Source: Crocinitomicaceae bacterium (lineage in GTDB: Bacteria; Bacteroidota; Bacteroidia; Flavobacteriales_D; Crocinitomicaceae). Taken from it: a DNA stretch of 64,000 nucleotides. Of the stretch, positions 26,692-34,945 are shown piece by piece; the first letter of the stretch is position 1, and each line of letters opens with the position of its first letter. The notes below the pieces were generated by a model. The model was given only the letters and a program-made list of their open reading frames with translations. It searched no databases and was not told where the DNA came from. The position numbers were made by a program, and so were the translations under genes. The DNA is taken from assembly GCA_024643725.1 (NCBI GenBank), contig JAHEMJ010000014.1, positions 321,766-385,765 of the forward strand. The letters run 5' to 3'.

Positions 26692-27630
26692 ATGAAAAAT
26701 ACACGCGGAACATCGAGAGGAACTCAAGCTACGGACAAACGTCCAGCTTCTACAAGTAGAAAGCCGGCAACATCCAAACGAGCAACTACAGACAAGAAGG
26801 GTCCAACGGATAAAAAAAGTCCAGCAGATAAAAAAACAGTCACTGAACGTGACAAACGAAAATACATTGATTATAAAATCAAGGTAAAAAAGGGAGATCC
26901 ACTTCCATCCTTCAATGAGGATCAAGTGCGTTTAAATAAATACTTGTCGAATGCAGGTGTCTGTTCAAGAAGAGAAGCAGATGTGTTGATTCAAACGGGT
27001 GTTGTTACCGTCAATGGAAAAATCATCACAGAACTTGGATATAAAATCGCACCGGAAGATGTGGTTCAATACGATGGGGAAACCATTAATGCTGAAACAA
27101 AGCGCTATGTTTTGTTGAATAAACCGAAAGGATTCATTACGACAATGGATGATCCTCGTGGACGAAAAACAGTCATGACTTTAGTGAAGAAAGCTTGCCG
27201 TGAACGCATTTATCCTGTAGGAAGATTAGACCGTGAAACGACAGGGCTTTTATTGTTTACCAACGATGGTGACATGGCTAAAAAATTGACGCATCCACGT
27301 TATCAAGCGAAAAAAATATACCACGTTGAGCTCAATAAATCCGTTACTAAAGAGGACATGGAACGCTTGTTAAAAGGAGTGGACTTGGAAGATGGTAAAA
27401 CACGTGTGGATGAGGTTTCGTATATTGAAAACGGAAAATCAACCGAAGTTGGCGTGGAAATCCACTCCGGAAAAAACCGCATCGTTCGACGCTTATTTGA
27501 AGCGATGGGGTATGTCGTAGTCAAATTGGACCGCGTTCAATTTGCCGGATTGACCAAAAAAGACTTGCCAAGAGGCTATTATCGTCACTTGACAGAACAA
27601 GAAATTAGTTTTTTAAAAATGACAAAATAA
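26692..27630 (+). CDS. RluB/RsuA-type pseudouridine synthase with basic N-terminal extension
   Basis: A 312-residue protein. Residues 1-75 are a low-complexity Lys/Thr/Arg/Ser-rich tail (TSRGTQATDKRPAST, TDKKGPTDKKSPADKK). An S4 RNA-binding domain follows (VRLNKYLSNAGVCSRREAD, VTVNGKIITELG), then the catalytic domain with YVLLNKPKGFITT and the active-site aspartate D180 in GRLDRETTGLLLFTNDGD. The C-terminal motif is GKNRIVRRLFEAMG. Enzymes of this group modify a single uridine in 23S or 16S rRNA; which one cannot be read from the sequence. The basic tail is common in Bacteroidota homologues and may help rRNA binding. Confidence 0.9.
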   Translation: MKNTRGTSRGTQATDKRPASTSRKPATSKRATTDKKGPTDKKSPADKKTVTERDKRKYIDYKIKVKKGDPLPSFNEDQVRLNKYLSNAGVCSRREADVLIQTGVVTVNGKIITELGYKIAPEDVVQYDGETINAETKRYVLLNKPKGFITTMDDPRGRKTVMTLVKKACRERIYPVGRLDRETTGLLLFTNDGDMAKKLTHPRYQAKKIYHVELNKSVTKEDMERLLKGVDLEDGKTRVDEVSYIENGKSTEVGVEIHSGKNRIVRRLFEAMGYVVVKLDRVQFAGLTKKDLPRGYYRHLTEQEISFLKMTK

Positions 27631-28328
27631 TGATGCGTCTAGGCGTTTTTTTACTGTTGCTTTTACCTACTGTGTTGGGAATTTATGGCTGTTCAAATGC
27701 TTCAGATTATACTTCTGAGAATCCAAATGCAGCATTTTTCTATCCGTTAGACTCCATTCCTAAAATCTATTTGTACCGCGATGTTTCTGGTGGATTGGAT
27801 GAGGAGTTTCACCGTATTTACACAGTGAAAGATCAGGAAGGACCTCACCTTATTGTTGAAATATACGCAAGTGATGGGCGCATTAAGGAGGCGTTTAATT
27901 ACAACATTGACTCGCTAAATTTGCAGGATTACATGGTGGTGGATGTCAATCAAGAAAAAGAAAAGGCCCTGCTTTATAAGGACAAACTTTTCCCAATGCA
28001 CCTAAATGAACGAACATGGTTTGCTGCAAAATTTAAAGGAGTTGTCGATTCAACGGTCATGCTCAGCGAAGTAAAACGCCAATTTAAACGCAAGGAAAAC
28101 CATTTGGTCATGGAGGATGAAGAACCAACGCTTGTTTTCTCTGACTTGATGCGATTAACCGTTTTAAATCCGTTTACAAAGAAAGAAGAAGCGAAACAGA
28201 CCACGCGAATCAGTTATTTTGCGGATGGATATGGATTAGTAGAGTGGCACAGTATCAATAAAAAAGTTCACTACCGCCTAGAACAAGTACTTACCCAACA
28301 AGAATGGATAAAAATAATTACACGATGA
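27630..28328 (+). CDS. Putative lipoprotein of unknown family
   Basis: A 232-residue protein with signal MMRLGVFLLLLLPTVLGIYGC; the cysteine after IYG is a plausible lipobox (an ATG one codon later is equally possible). The mature part is beta-rich with charged segments (KIYLYRDVSGGLDEEFHRIY, MHLNERTWFAAKF, TRISYFADGYGLVEWHS) and no motif I recognise. Its ATG overlaps the last base of the pseudouridine synthase stop, and its own TGA overlaps the next start (ATGA), so three genes are tightly coupled. The two envelope genes probably form a unit. Function unknown. Confidence 0.75.
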   Translation: MMRLGVFLLLLLPTVLGIYGCSNASDYTSENPNAAFFYPLDSIPKIYLYRDVSGGLDEEFHRIYTVKDQEGPHLIVEIYASDGRIKEAFNYNIDSLNLQDYMVVDVNQEKEKALLYKDKLFPMHLNERTWFAAKFKGVVDSTVMLSEVKRQFKRKENHLVMEDEEPTLVFSDLMRLTVLNPFTKKEEAKQTTRISYFADGYGLVEWHSINKKVHYRLEQVLTQQEWIKIITR

Positions 28329-29191
28329 AAAAATTACTTCTCATTTGCTTAGTGCTCATTTGCTCATTGGCACAAGCGCAACAGCCTTCCAAAAACAATA
28401 AAAGATCAACCGCAAAAGGTGCAATGTTTTTTTATTGGGGATATAATCGCAGTGCCTATACAAAAAGTAACTTGCGGTTTATTGGACCAGGTTATGACTT
28501 CACGTTGAAAGGTGTTGTGGCACACGATCGTCCGTCTCAGGACATCAAAACGTATGTGAGTTTAACCGATTTCACCGTTCCGCAATTTAATTTCCGAATT
28601 GGGTATAACATCAAAAAAAACTGGGCAATTACATTGGGATACGACCACATGAAGTATGTCATGGCGGATGGAACCTATTCCTTAAATGGAACCATTAATC
28701 CAGGGGTAGATCCAGTAACGAATTGGTCAGGAACCTATACGAATCAACCGGTTGTCACTCAGTCGAACACATTTCATTACGAAAATACAAATGGACTAAA
28801 TTACATTCATGCGGATATTTCCAATGTGTTCAAAGTATATCAATCGGATAAAGCTCGTTTTGCCTTGACAACCCTTTGGGGATTTGGAACAGGACCCATT
28901 TTATCTTTTAATGATTTCACCTTTGCGGGACAAAAGGATGTTGCAACAGTATCTTTGTCTGGATTCGGAGTTTCTGCCCATGCAGGACTTAGAGCAGAAT
29001 TCTTTCGACGTGTTTTCGTTCAAGCGAATGTAGGCACTGGATTCATTGATCAGGCTCGTGTGAAAACGCGTCCGAACGATTACGACTCTCACGCGAAACA
29101 AGTCTTCGCTTACGGCGAGGGAAACATTGTTGTTGGGGCTTTATTCTATTTGAATCAAGGCGATAAATGTGGTGGATGTCCAAATTGGTAA
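28325..29191 (+). CDS. Outer-membrane beta-barrel protein
   Basis: A 288-residue protein. I use ATG 28325 because the signal peptide MKKLLLICLVLICSLAQAQ starts there and it forms an ATGA junction with the upstream stop; the longer frame from 28304 adds only seven residues. The mature protein alternates aromatic-flanked strands (MFFYWGYNRSAYTKSN, FNFRIGYNIKKNWAITLGYD, NYIHADISNVFKVY, FVQANVGTGFID) and ends in the short Cys motif GDKCGGCPNW. It looks like an outer-membrane barrel of about 10-12 strands. No specific family name is certain. It may work with the preceding lipoprotein. Confidence 0.75.
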   Translation: MKKLLLICLVLICSLAQAQQPSKNNKRSTAKGAMFFYWGYNRSAYTKSNLRFIGPGYDFTLKGVVAHDRPSQDIKTYVSLTDFTVPQFNFRIGYNIKKNWAITLGYDHMKYVMADGTYSLNGTINPGVDPVTNWSGTYTNQPVVTQSNTFHYENTNGLNYIHADISNVFKVYQSDKARFALTTLWGFGTGPILSFNDFTFAGQKDVATVSLSGFGVSAHAGLRAEFFRRVFVQANVGTGFIDQARVKTRPNDYDSHAKQVFAYGEGNIVVGALFYLNQGDKCGGCPNW

Positions 29192-29194
29192 GCC

Positions 29195-29758
29195 ATGAAA
29201 TTTTTGATTGTTGGTCTAGGTAATCCGGGCAGAGAATACGAAGAAACCCGCCATAACATTGGCTTTAAAGTGGTCGACGAAATCGCCAAAGAATTAGGCG
29301 CTTCTTTTTCTTTGGATAAGGCGGCTTTTCGTGCTGAAGCGAAGTTCAAAGGACGCACCTTGATTCTCATTAAACCAATTACGTATATGAATCTCTCTGG
29401 GAAAGCAGTCAATTATTGGCTTCAAGCAGAGAAAATCGAACAAAAAAACCTCCTGGTCATCACAGACGATATCGCACTTCCTTTTGGTAAATTACGCATG
29501 AAAGGTAAGGGTAGTGATGGAGGACATAATGGCTTAAAAGATATTCAAGCAGTGCTGAAAACCGAAGTTTATGCGCGTTTGCGTTTTGGTGTTGGTAATG
29601 ATTTTTCGAAAGGTCGACAAGCAGATTACGTCCTCGGTGAATGGAACAAAGAGGAGCAACTTGCTCTGCCTGAACGCATTCAAGTCGCAACGGAATTCAT
29701 CAAAAGTTTTGCCTTTGTCGGACTAGATATGACGATGACGCACTGGAATGGAAAGTAA
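29195..29758 (+). CDS. pth: Peptidyl-tRNA hydrolase
   Basis: A 187-residue Pth. FLIVGLGNPGREYEETRHNIG contains the catalytic H20 (read as FLIVGLGNPG then REYEETRHNIG). KPITYMNLSGKAV, ITDDIALPFGKLRMKGKGS and GGHNGLKDI are the other signature segments, with the conserved aspartate near D91-D92. The enzyme releases tRNA from peptidyl-tRNA that has dropped off the ribosome. Length matches the family. It follows the barrel gene by 3 bases. Confidence 0.96.
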   Translation: MKFLIVGLGNPGREYEETRHNIGFKVVDEIAKELGASFSLDKAAFRAEAKFKGRTLILIKPITYMNLSGKAVNYWLQAEKIEQKNLLVITDDIALPFGKLRMKGKGSDGGHNGLKDIQAVLKTEVYARLRFGVGNDFSKGRQADYVLGEWNKEEQLALPERIQVATEFIKSFAFVGLDMTMTHWNGK

Positions 29759-29799
29759 ATTAACCCCATGTTAATTTTTTATGAATGAAGTATTATTCG

Positions 29800-29807
29800 T
29801 ACATTCG
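29800..29807 (+). promoter_or_regulatory. Possible -7 box for the GEVED/Kelch cluster
   Basis: TACATTCG has one mismatch to TAnnTTTG and ends 15 bases before ATG 29823. It lies inside the longer frame that begins at 29781, which supports the later start. Confidence 0.3.
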
Positions 29808-29822
29808 GATAAATACTACTAC

Positions 29823-30956
29823 ATGATTAAATTTTTACTCACGGCATTTTCCTGTTATTTTTCGGTCGCATTTGCGCAATATTGTACGCTAAATGTTGGA
29901 CCAACTTCAACAGCTGATTCAAATGTTGAATTGGTTCAAATCTCTGGCGCTTCTGGAAATATAAATTACACTGGTTGTCCTGGTGTGATAGGCGTGCAAG
30001 ACTTGACCACGCTTTCTGTAGCTTTAAACGCAGGGGGATCCTATTTGTTAAATGTGAAATTTGGCACCTGTGGAGGAAATTACGCCGGAGCAGGTGAAGT
30101 ATGGATTGACTTTGATCAAAACGGCAACTTTGATCCATATGAATCGATCGGAACCTGGACAGGAACACCTCCTGCGAATATCACACCCATGAATTTTGTT
30201 GTGCCTGCAAATGCGCAAAATGGAGCCACAAGAATGCGCGTTATGCAACACGAAGCGGGAACCTTGCCCTTAAATCCATGTGCATCGTATACTTGGGGTT
30301 CCGTTATGGATTTTGGCATTACCATTGGAAATGGGATTGATTGTACTGGATTCATTGGGGACGATCAAAATGATCCAATTCTTGTAAGTACATTTCCATA
30401 TACGGATACAAGAGATAATTCTTATTGTTATTCAAATAACAATTACGTCTACCCGTCACCTGACATTTATTATAAACTATCCCCAAATCCACTCATGCAT
30501 TCCATTCATGCCTCACTTTGTGGATCGTCCTTTGATACCTTTATGAGTGTGGTTGATATGAATGGAAATGTCATTGCTTTTAATGATGACGCTACGAATT
30601 GCGGAAGTCAGTCTGCCTTAACGTTCGAAACAACAGGACTTGGATCCGTCTACATCATTGTGGAAGGTTGGGGAATTGAGATGGGGAATTATACCTTGAC
30701 GATTGACGCGGATTATGTGGGAATATCAGAAAATGATTTATCGGATTTACAGGTTTTCCCTAATCCAACAAACGGAGTGATTTCCTTGAATAAGTCCATT
30801 GGAAAAGCGCGCTTGTATCACGTGAATGGGACTTTTTTAGGAAGTTACGACACCAATGCAACACAGGCGATTGATTTAACGCCCTTTCAATCGGGAAGCT
30901 ACTTCCTGAAATCTGAAGACGGAGCAGTTACGGTGAAAATAAATGTAGTAAAATGA
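29823..30956 (+). CDS. Secreted GEVED-domain protein with T9SS type-A sorting domain
   Basis: A 377-residue protein. ATG 29823 starts the signal peptide MIKFLLTAFSCYFSVAFAQ; 29781 would put 14 extra residues before it. Residues about 20-160 form a GEVED domain (YCTLNVGPTSTADSNVELVQ, VKFGTCGGNYAGAGEVWIDF, FDQNGNFDPYESIG, TRMRVMQHEAG). A second beta-rich module follows (DIYYKLSPNPLMHSIHASLCG, FDTFMSVVDMNGNVIAFNDD, TLTIDADYVG), resembling pre-peptidase or bacterial pre-CUB domains. The end is a T9SS sorting domain (QVFPNPTNGVISLN, FQSGSYFLKSEDG). It overlaps the first Kelch gene by four bases (ATGA). A carbohydrate or protein-binding surface role is inferred only. Confidence 0.87.
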   Translation: MIKFLLTAFSCYFSVAFAQYCTLNVGPTSTADSNVELVQISGASGNINYTGCPGVIGVQDLTTLSVALNAGGSYLLNVKFGTCGGNYAGAGEVWIDFDQNGNFDPYESIGTWTGTPPANITPMNFVVPANAQNGATRMRVMQHEAGTLPLNPCASYTWGSVMDFGITIGNGIDCTGFIGDDQNDPILVSTFPYTDTRDNSYCYSNNNYVYPSPDIYYKLSPNPLMHSIHASLCGSSFDTFMSVVDMNGNVIAFNDDATNCGSQSALTFETTGLGSVYIIVEGWGIEMGNYTLTIDADYVGISENDLSDLQVFPNPTNGVISLNKSIGKARLYHVNGTFLGSYDTNATQAIDLTPFQSGSYFLKSEDGAVTVKINVVK

Positions 30957-32098
30957 GAAGTGTATTCGCCTTGCTTTTTTGCCTACTATCCATTGGCGGA
31001 CAAGCTCAATATTGGATTCAGAAGGCATCCTTTGCTGGGGTGGGACGTCACCGTGCCGTTGGATGTGCTACAGAAAACAAAGGGTACCTAGGTTTAGGAC
31101 ATGTGAATGGAACGGGAGTCAATTACTCATACCAAGATTGGTGGGAATATGATCCATCGTCGGATTCTTGGTCTCAACGCGCAAATTATCCGGTAGCCAA
31201 TTATGGAGCGACAAGCTTTGTGGTTAACGGACATCCTTGTGTTGGAGGAGGTGCGGCCCTCGACGGTCAATTTTATCAATTCAATCCACTCGAAAACACA
31301 TGGACAGCCATTGCGCCTTGTCCATTTTTTAATCCAGGGGATACACAAGGGTTCTCGGTAAATAACAAAGGATACGTATATGTCGCTCAGCAAATGGCAG
31401 CGTATGATCCAAGTTCAAATAGTTGGAGTTTGACAGCGAATCCACCCGTGACATTTGGTTCTTGGACATGTGCTTTCACGATTGAAGGAAGTGGCTATGT
31501 GAAAGCTGGAACGAAACTTTATGAATATAAACCAATTCACAATACTTGGACGCAACGCGCAGATTTCCCTGGAGCGAGTACCGGCGGAAGCAGTGGATTC
31601 TCCATCTTACAACGTGGATTTGTTACCTGTGGCTATGTTGGTGGATTAGCCACTGTCACAAGTCAAGTTTGGTCATTTTTTCCCGGAACCAATTCTTGGC
31701 AATTGGAACTTGAGTTCCCTGGAATTAGTAGACGTTTCCCTGTGGCCTTCGCCATTCATAATCGCGGCTATTTTGGAACAGGAACGAATGGAATCAACAT
31801 GAATGATTTCTGGCAATACAATCCAACACTGAACACGTCGGGATTACCTGAAAACTCAGATGTCCAATGCCGGATTTTCCCAAATCCAACCAACGACTTT
31901 CTTCAAGTGGAACTTCCTTCCGAATACGAGTCTGGACTGATAGGGGAAGTGCGTAATTTGAATGGACAAGTCATTCAACAGGTAGAACTTCTTCCTGGAA
32001 TCACACTTATAGACCTATCCCAAGTTTCTTCTGGAACCTATTTTTTGTCTATTCCATACGGAGATAAAGTGCTCAATAAAATGTTTAAAATCTGGTAA
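30953..32098 (+). CDS. Kelch-repeat T9SS surface protein 1
   Basis: A 381-residue protein with signal peptide (MRSVFALLFCLLSIGGQAQ). About six Kelch-type blades form a beta-propeller: WIQKASFAGVGRHRAVGCA, WWEYDPSSDSWSQRANYPV, FYQFNPLENTWTAIAP, AYDPSSNSWSLTAN, YEYKPIHNTWTQRADFPG and DFWQYNP. The C-terminus is a type-A sorting domain (CRIFPNPTNDFLQVEL, VSSGTYFLSI). It is the most divergent of three tandem paralogues. Propellers of this type usually bind proteins or glycans; I see no catalytic site. Confidence 0.88.
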   Translation: MRSVFALLFCLLSIGGQAQYWIQKASFAGVGRHRAVGCATENKGYLGLGHVNGTGVNYSYQDWWEYDPSSDSWSQRANYPVANYGATSFVVNGHPCVGGGAALDGQFYQFNPLENTWTAIAPCPFFNPGDTQGFSVNNKGYVYVAQQMAAYDPSSNSWSLTANPPVTFGSWTCAFTIEGSGYVKAGTKLYEYKPIHNTWTQRADFPGASTGGSSGFSILQRGFVTCGYVGGLATVTSQVWSFFPGTNSWQLELEFPGISRRFPVAFAIHNRGYFGTGTNGINMNDFWQYNPTLNTSGLPENSDVQCRIFPNPTNDFLQVELPSEYESGLIGEVRNLNGQVIQQVELLPGITLIDLSQVSSGTYFLSIPYGDKVLNKMFKIW

Positions 32099-32099
32099 T

Positions 32100-33308
32100 A
32101 TGAAAACAAACATTTGCATTTTTATTTCCATCTTTTTTCCACTTTTAGTCCATGGACAATACAATACCTGGACAAAGAAAAGCGATTTTATTGCTGGAAA
32201 AAGAGAAAGAGCCGTAGCTTTTTCCATTGGTGATTATGGATATATTGCTACAGGAGTTGACACCTCAGAAACATTATTAAACGATTTATGGCAATATAAT
32301 CCGCAGCTTGACACGTGGACTCAAAAAGCGAATTTGCCTGGTGTTGCCCGAAGAGATGCGATTGCTTTTTCTGTCAATGGGAAGGGATATGTTGGTACTG
32401 GAATGGACAACGCCAATGCTTTACTTGGAAACAAATTAAAAGACCTTTGGGAATATGATCCCAACACAAATGCCTGGACGCAAAAAGCCGATTTTCCTGG
32501 TTCTGGTGCCAATGGAATTTATTTTGCAACAGCTTTCACGGTCGATAACAAAGGATACGTCTGTGGAGGGAAGTGGGGTCCAAGTTTGTATTCCAATCAA
32601 CTATGGGAATATAAACCAAGTAATGACGAATGGATTCAACGGGCAAATTTTCCGCCGGGTGTGCGTTACCAATTGAGCTCCTTTAGTATTGGAAACGAAG
32701 GCTATGTCGGACTAGGAGCTAGTCAAGACGTCTTTAAAAAAGATTTTTACCGCTATAATCCGGGATCAAATCAATGGACCCAAATAGCTGATTGTATCGC
32801 AAGTGAAAGAGGTAGTGCATGTACTTTTGTGTTGAACAACCATGGTTTCGTTTGTTTGGGAACAAACGGCGGACTCTTGGGAGATTTGATTGAATATAAT
32901 CCAACATCAAACGAATGGGAGCTACGTTGCGCATATGGTGGAAGTGAACGAAAAAATGCGGTCGCATTTGTGGTGAATGGTCGCGCATTCGTAGGATTAG
33001 GCAAGGGGTATTCGGGTAAAAAGGCAAGTATTCAAGAATATGCTGCACCCAATTATGCACAGTTATCCTCACTTGAGAATGCCTGTGAAATTTACCCAAA
33101 TCCATCCAATGGCCTGGTTCAATTGAAAACAACGATCGCTTTACAATCCATACAAGTGTATAATCAAACGGGGAATTTAGCGTTTGAACAACAGGTCCCT
33201 GCTGCCTTGAATCAGATAGATTTATCGCACTTAAATATGGGTGTATACCATGTTCTTTTGAAGACATTGAACGGAGAGACCATTCAAAAACAATTATTGA
33301 TAGATTAG
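32100..33308 (+). CDS. Kelch-repeat T9SS surface protein 2
   Basis: A 402-residue paralogue starting one base after the previous stop. Signal peptide: MKTNICIFISIFFPLLVHGQ. Kelch blades include WTKKSDFIAGKRERAVAFSI, LWQYNPQLDTWTQKANLPG, RRDAIAFSVNGKGYVGTG, LWEYDPNTNAWTQKADFPG, FYRYNPGSNQWTQIADC and LIEYNPTSNEWELR. The sorting domain reads CEIYPNPSNGLVQLKT and HLNMGVYHVLL. The strong shared blade pattern with the next gene (RRDAVAFELNGYGFVGTG there) indicates tandem duplication. Cell-surface or secreted; partner unknown. Confidence 0.88.
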   Translation: MKTNICIFISIFFPLLVHGQYNTWTKKSDFIAGKRERAVAFSIGDYGYIATGVDTSETLLNDLWQYNPQLDTWTQKANLPGVARRDAIAFSVNGKGYVGTGMDNANALLGNKLKDLWEYDPNTNAWTQKADFPGSGANGIYFATAFTVDNKGYVCGGKWGPSLYSNQLWEYKPSNDEWIQRANFPPGVRYQLSSFSIGNEGYVGLGASQDVFKKDFYRYNPGSNQWTQIADCIASERGSACTFVLNNHGFVCLGTNGGLLGDLIEYNPTSNEWELRCAYGGSERKNAVAFVVNGRAFVGLGKGYSGKKASIQEYAAPNYAQLSSLENACEIYPNPSNGLVQLKTTIALQSIQVYNQTGNLAFEQQVPAALNQIDLSHLNMGVYHVLLKTLNGETIQKQLLID

Positions 33309-33311
33309 GCA

Positions 33312-34511
33312 ATGCATAAATTAACATTACTCATACTGATCAGTCTCTCATTCGACTTTTTCGCTCAGGATTACTGGTTTGTACGCGATACGGTAAAAGG
33401 TTCGCCGAAGTCAGCTATGGCTGCTACTTCATTTCAAAACATTGGGCTAATCATCGGGGGCCTAGATGAATTTGGATTCAAACGCAAAATGTACTCCTAT
33501 TCTCCCTTTCAAGATGATTGGGACGAAGAAGTTTCTTTGGGTGGGCCTTCCGGGGATGGATTAGAACGTGGTTCCTCATGCGCATTTACCCTTTATCATG
33601 AAAACATGCAGAAAGCATACGTGTGTCTTGGACAAACGCCAACAGTTCCGTATATGAAGGATTTGTGGGAGTTTAATCCACAGACCGAAACATGGTCCCA
33701 AAAAGCAAATTTTTCTGGGACACCAAGACGACAAGCGGTTTGCTTTACCGCGACAAATGTGGCTTACGTCGGTACCGGAGAGGATGCTTCTGGATTGAAA
33801 AAAGACTTTTATGCCTATGATCCCGAATCAAACTCGTGGACACAAGTGGCCGATTTTGCAGGTACCGCTAGACGCGATGCTGTTGCGTTTGAATTAAATG
33901 GATATGGATTCGTTGGAACTGGTGATGATGGCACGCTGAAAAATGACCTTTGGATGTACGATTTTCAATCTGACACATGGATTGACAAAGCCAGCTTTCC
34001 AGGAACACCTCGTGCGGGAGCTGTTGCTTGGGGCGCATTCCCAGTTGCGTATTTGGGTACAGGAGAGGACGACTCAGGGGCATTTAAAAATGATTTGTAC
34101 GAGTACAACTATTTCTTAAACGCTTGGGTGCAACGTGCAAATATGCCGGCTCCTGGAAGAAAAAATGCTTTTGCTTTTTACATCGATGGGGTTTCCTATG
34201 TCGGTGCCGGATACAATGGAGTTTTCTTAGAGGATTTTTGGGCCTATTCAGGAACGGCAGGAATAAATCCGCTTGAAACGATAACCCTGCAGTTATTTCC
34301 CAATCCAGTACAACATTATTTACAGATTCAATCTAGCGAGATGATGCAACAGTTGCGCATTTTTTCGATGGATGGAAAACAACTTTTTGCCTCCTTAAAC
34401 CAAGCAAATGAACTGAAATTAGATGTGTCTCAGTGGCCGGCTGGCACTTATCTCTTTCAAAGTGAAATCAAGGGCAAAAAACACGTGAAATCATTTGTTA
34501 AATGCGATTAA
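33312..34511 (+). CDS. Kelch-repeat T9SS surface protein 3
   Basis: A 399-residue paralogue three bases after the second one. Signal peptide: MHKLTLLILISLSFDFFAQ. Blades include LWEFNPQTETWSQKANFSG, FYAYDPESNSWTQVADFAG, RRDAVAFELNGYGFVGTG, LWMYDFQSDTWIDKASFPG and LYEYNYFLNAWVQRANMPA. The sorting domain is LQLFPNPVQHYLQIQ and WPAGTYLFQSE. The last ten bases overlap the start of the lipoprotein gene, which implies coupled translation. Confidence 0.88.
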   Translation: MHKLTLLILISLSFDFFAQDYWFVRDTVKGSPKSAMAATSFQNIGLIIGGLDEFGFKRKMYSYSPFQDDWDEEVSLGGPSGDGLERGSSCAFTLYHENMQKAYVCLGQTPTVPYMKDLWEFNPQTETWSQKANFSGTPRRQAVCFTATNVAYVGTGEDASGLKKDFYAYDPESNSWTQVADFAGTARRDAVAFELNGYGFVGTGDDGTLKNDLWMYDFQSDTWIDKASFPGTPRAGAVAWGAFPVAYLGTGEDDSGAFKNDLYEYNYFLNAWVQRANMPAPGRKNAFAFYIDGVSYVGAGYNGVFLEDFWAYSGTAGINPLETITLQLFPNPVQHYLQIQSSEMMQQLRIFSMDGKQLFASLNQANELKLDVSQWPAGTYLFQSEIKGKKHVKSFVKCD

Positions 34512-34900
34512 TCTTGCCCTTCCTTTTATTGATTTCCCTTTTCTCCTGTTCGGATTCTGAGAAGTCGCCTAAATCACCGTCTCCTTCGCCTGTCGTTGAA
34601 AAAGTGTTGCCACGTAAAAAACAATCAGTCGTAAAGCCGACCATGCCTTCACCCGTATCCAAATATTCCGTAGCGACCTTTCTGCAGCCCGAGGGATGGG
34701 GATATTACATCAGCGAAAATGGCAAGCAAATCATCAACCAGCAGACTATTCCTGGAGTACCAGGAAATCAAGGATTTAAAACGTCCGAAGAGGCGCTGAA
34801 AGTCGCTGAATTGGTGCGCTCGAAAATGGAAAAGGGAACCTTTCCACCAACGATTTCAGAGGAAGAGCTTCAAAAACTAGGAATTTCTTGGAGGAATTGA
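34502..34900 (+). CDS. Putative DUF4907-type lipoprotein
   Basis: A 132-residue protein with lipoprotein signal MRLILPFLLLISLFSC (lipobox SLFSC). A Pro/Ser/Lys-rich linker follows (KSPKSPSPSPVVEK). The C-terminal domain (GWGYYISENGKQIINQQTIP, NQGFKTSEEALKVAELVRSK, FPPTISEEELQKLGI) matches my memory of DUF4907, a small Bacteroidota family often beside Kelch or T9SS genes. Function unknown. Because it overlaps the third Kelch gene it may act as a membrane partner for the Kelch proteins. Confidence 0.78.
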   Translation: MRLILPFLLLISLFSCSDSEKSPKSPSPSPVVEKVLPRKKQSVVKPTMPSPVSKYSVATFLQPEGWGYYISENGKQIINQQTIPGVPGNQGFKTSEEALKVAELVRSKMEKGTFPPTISEEELQKLGISWRN

Positions 34901-34932
34901 GTGTCGAACTCGGCTATTTAGCTGAAATCAAC

Positions 34933-34940
34933 TAACTTTG
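34933..34940 (+). promoter_or_regulatory. -7 box immediately before asnS
   Basis: TAACTTTG, a perfect TAnnTTTG match, ends 5 bases before the asnS ATG at 34946. No TTG is found at normal spacing. Confidence 0.48.
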
Positions 34941-34945
34941 CCACC

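Noticed and set aside
29781-29822. An earlier start for the GEVED protein
   Set aside because: It places 14 residues in front of a complete signal peptide and overlaps a candidate promoter box.
32734-33327. A 197-codon minus-strand frame across the second Kelch gene
   Set aside because: The sense frame has clear Kelch blades, signal peptide and sorting domain; the antisense product has no recognisable feature.
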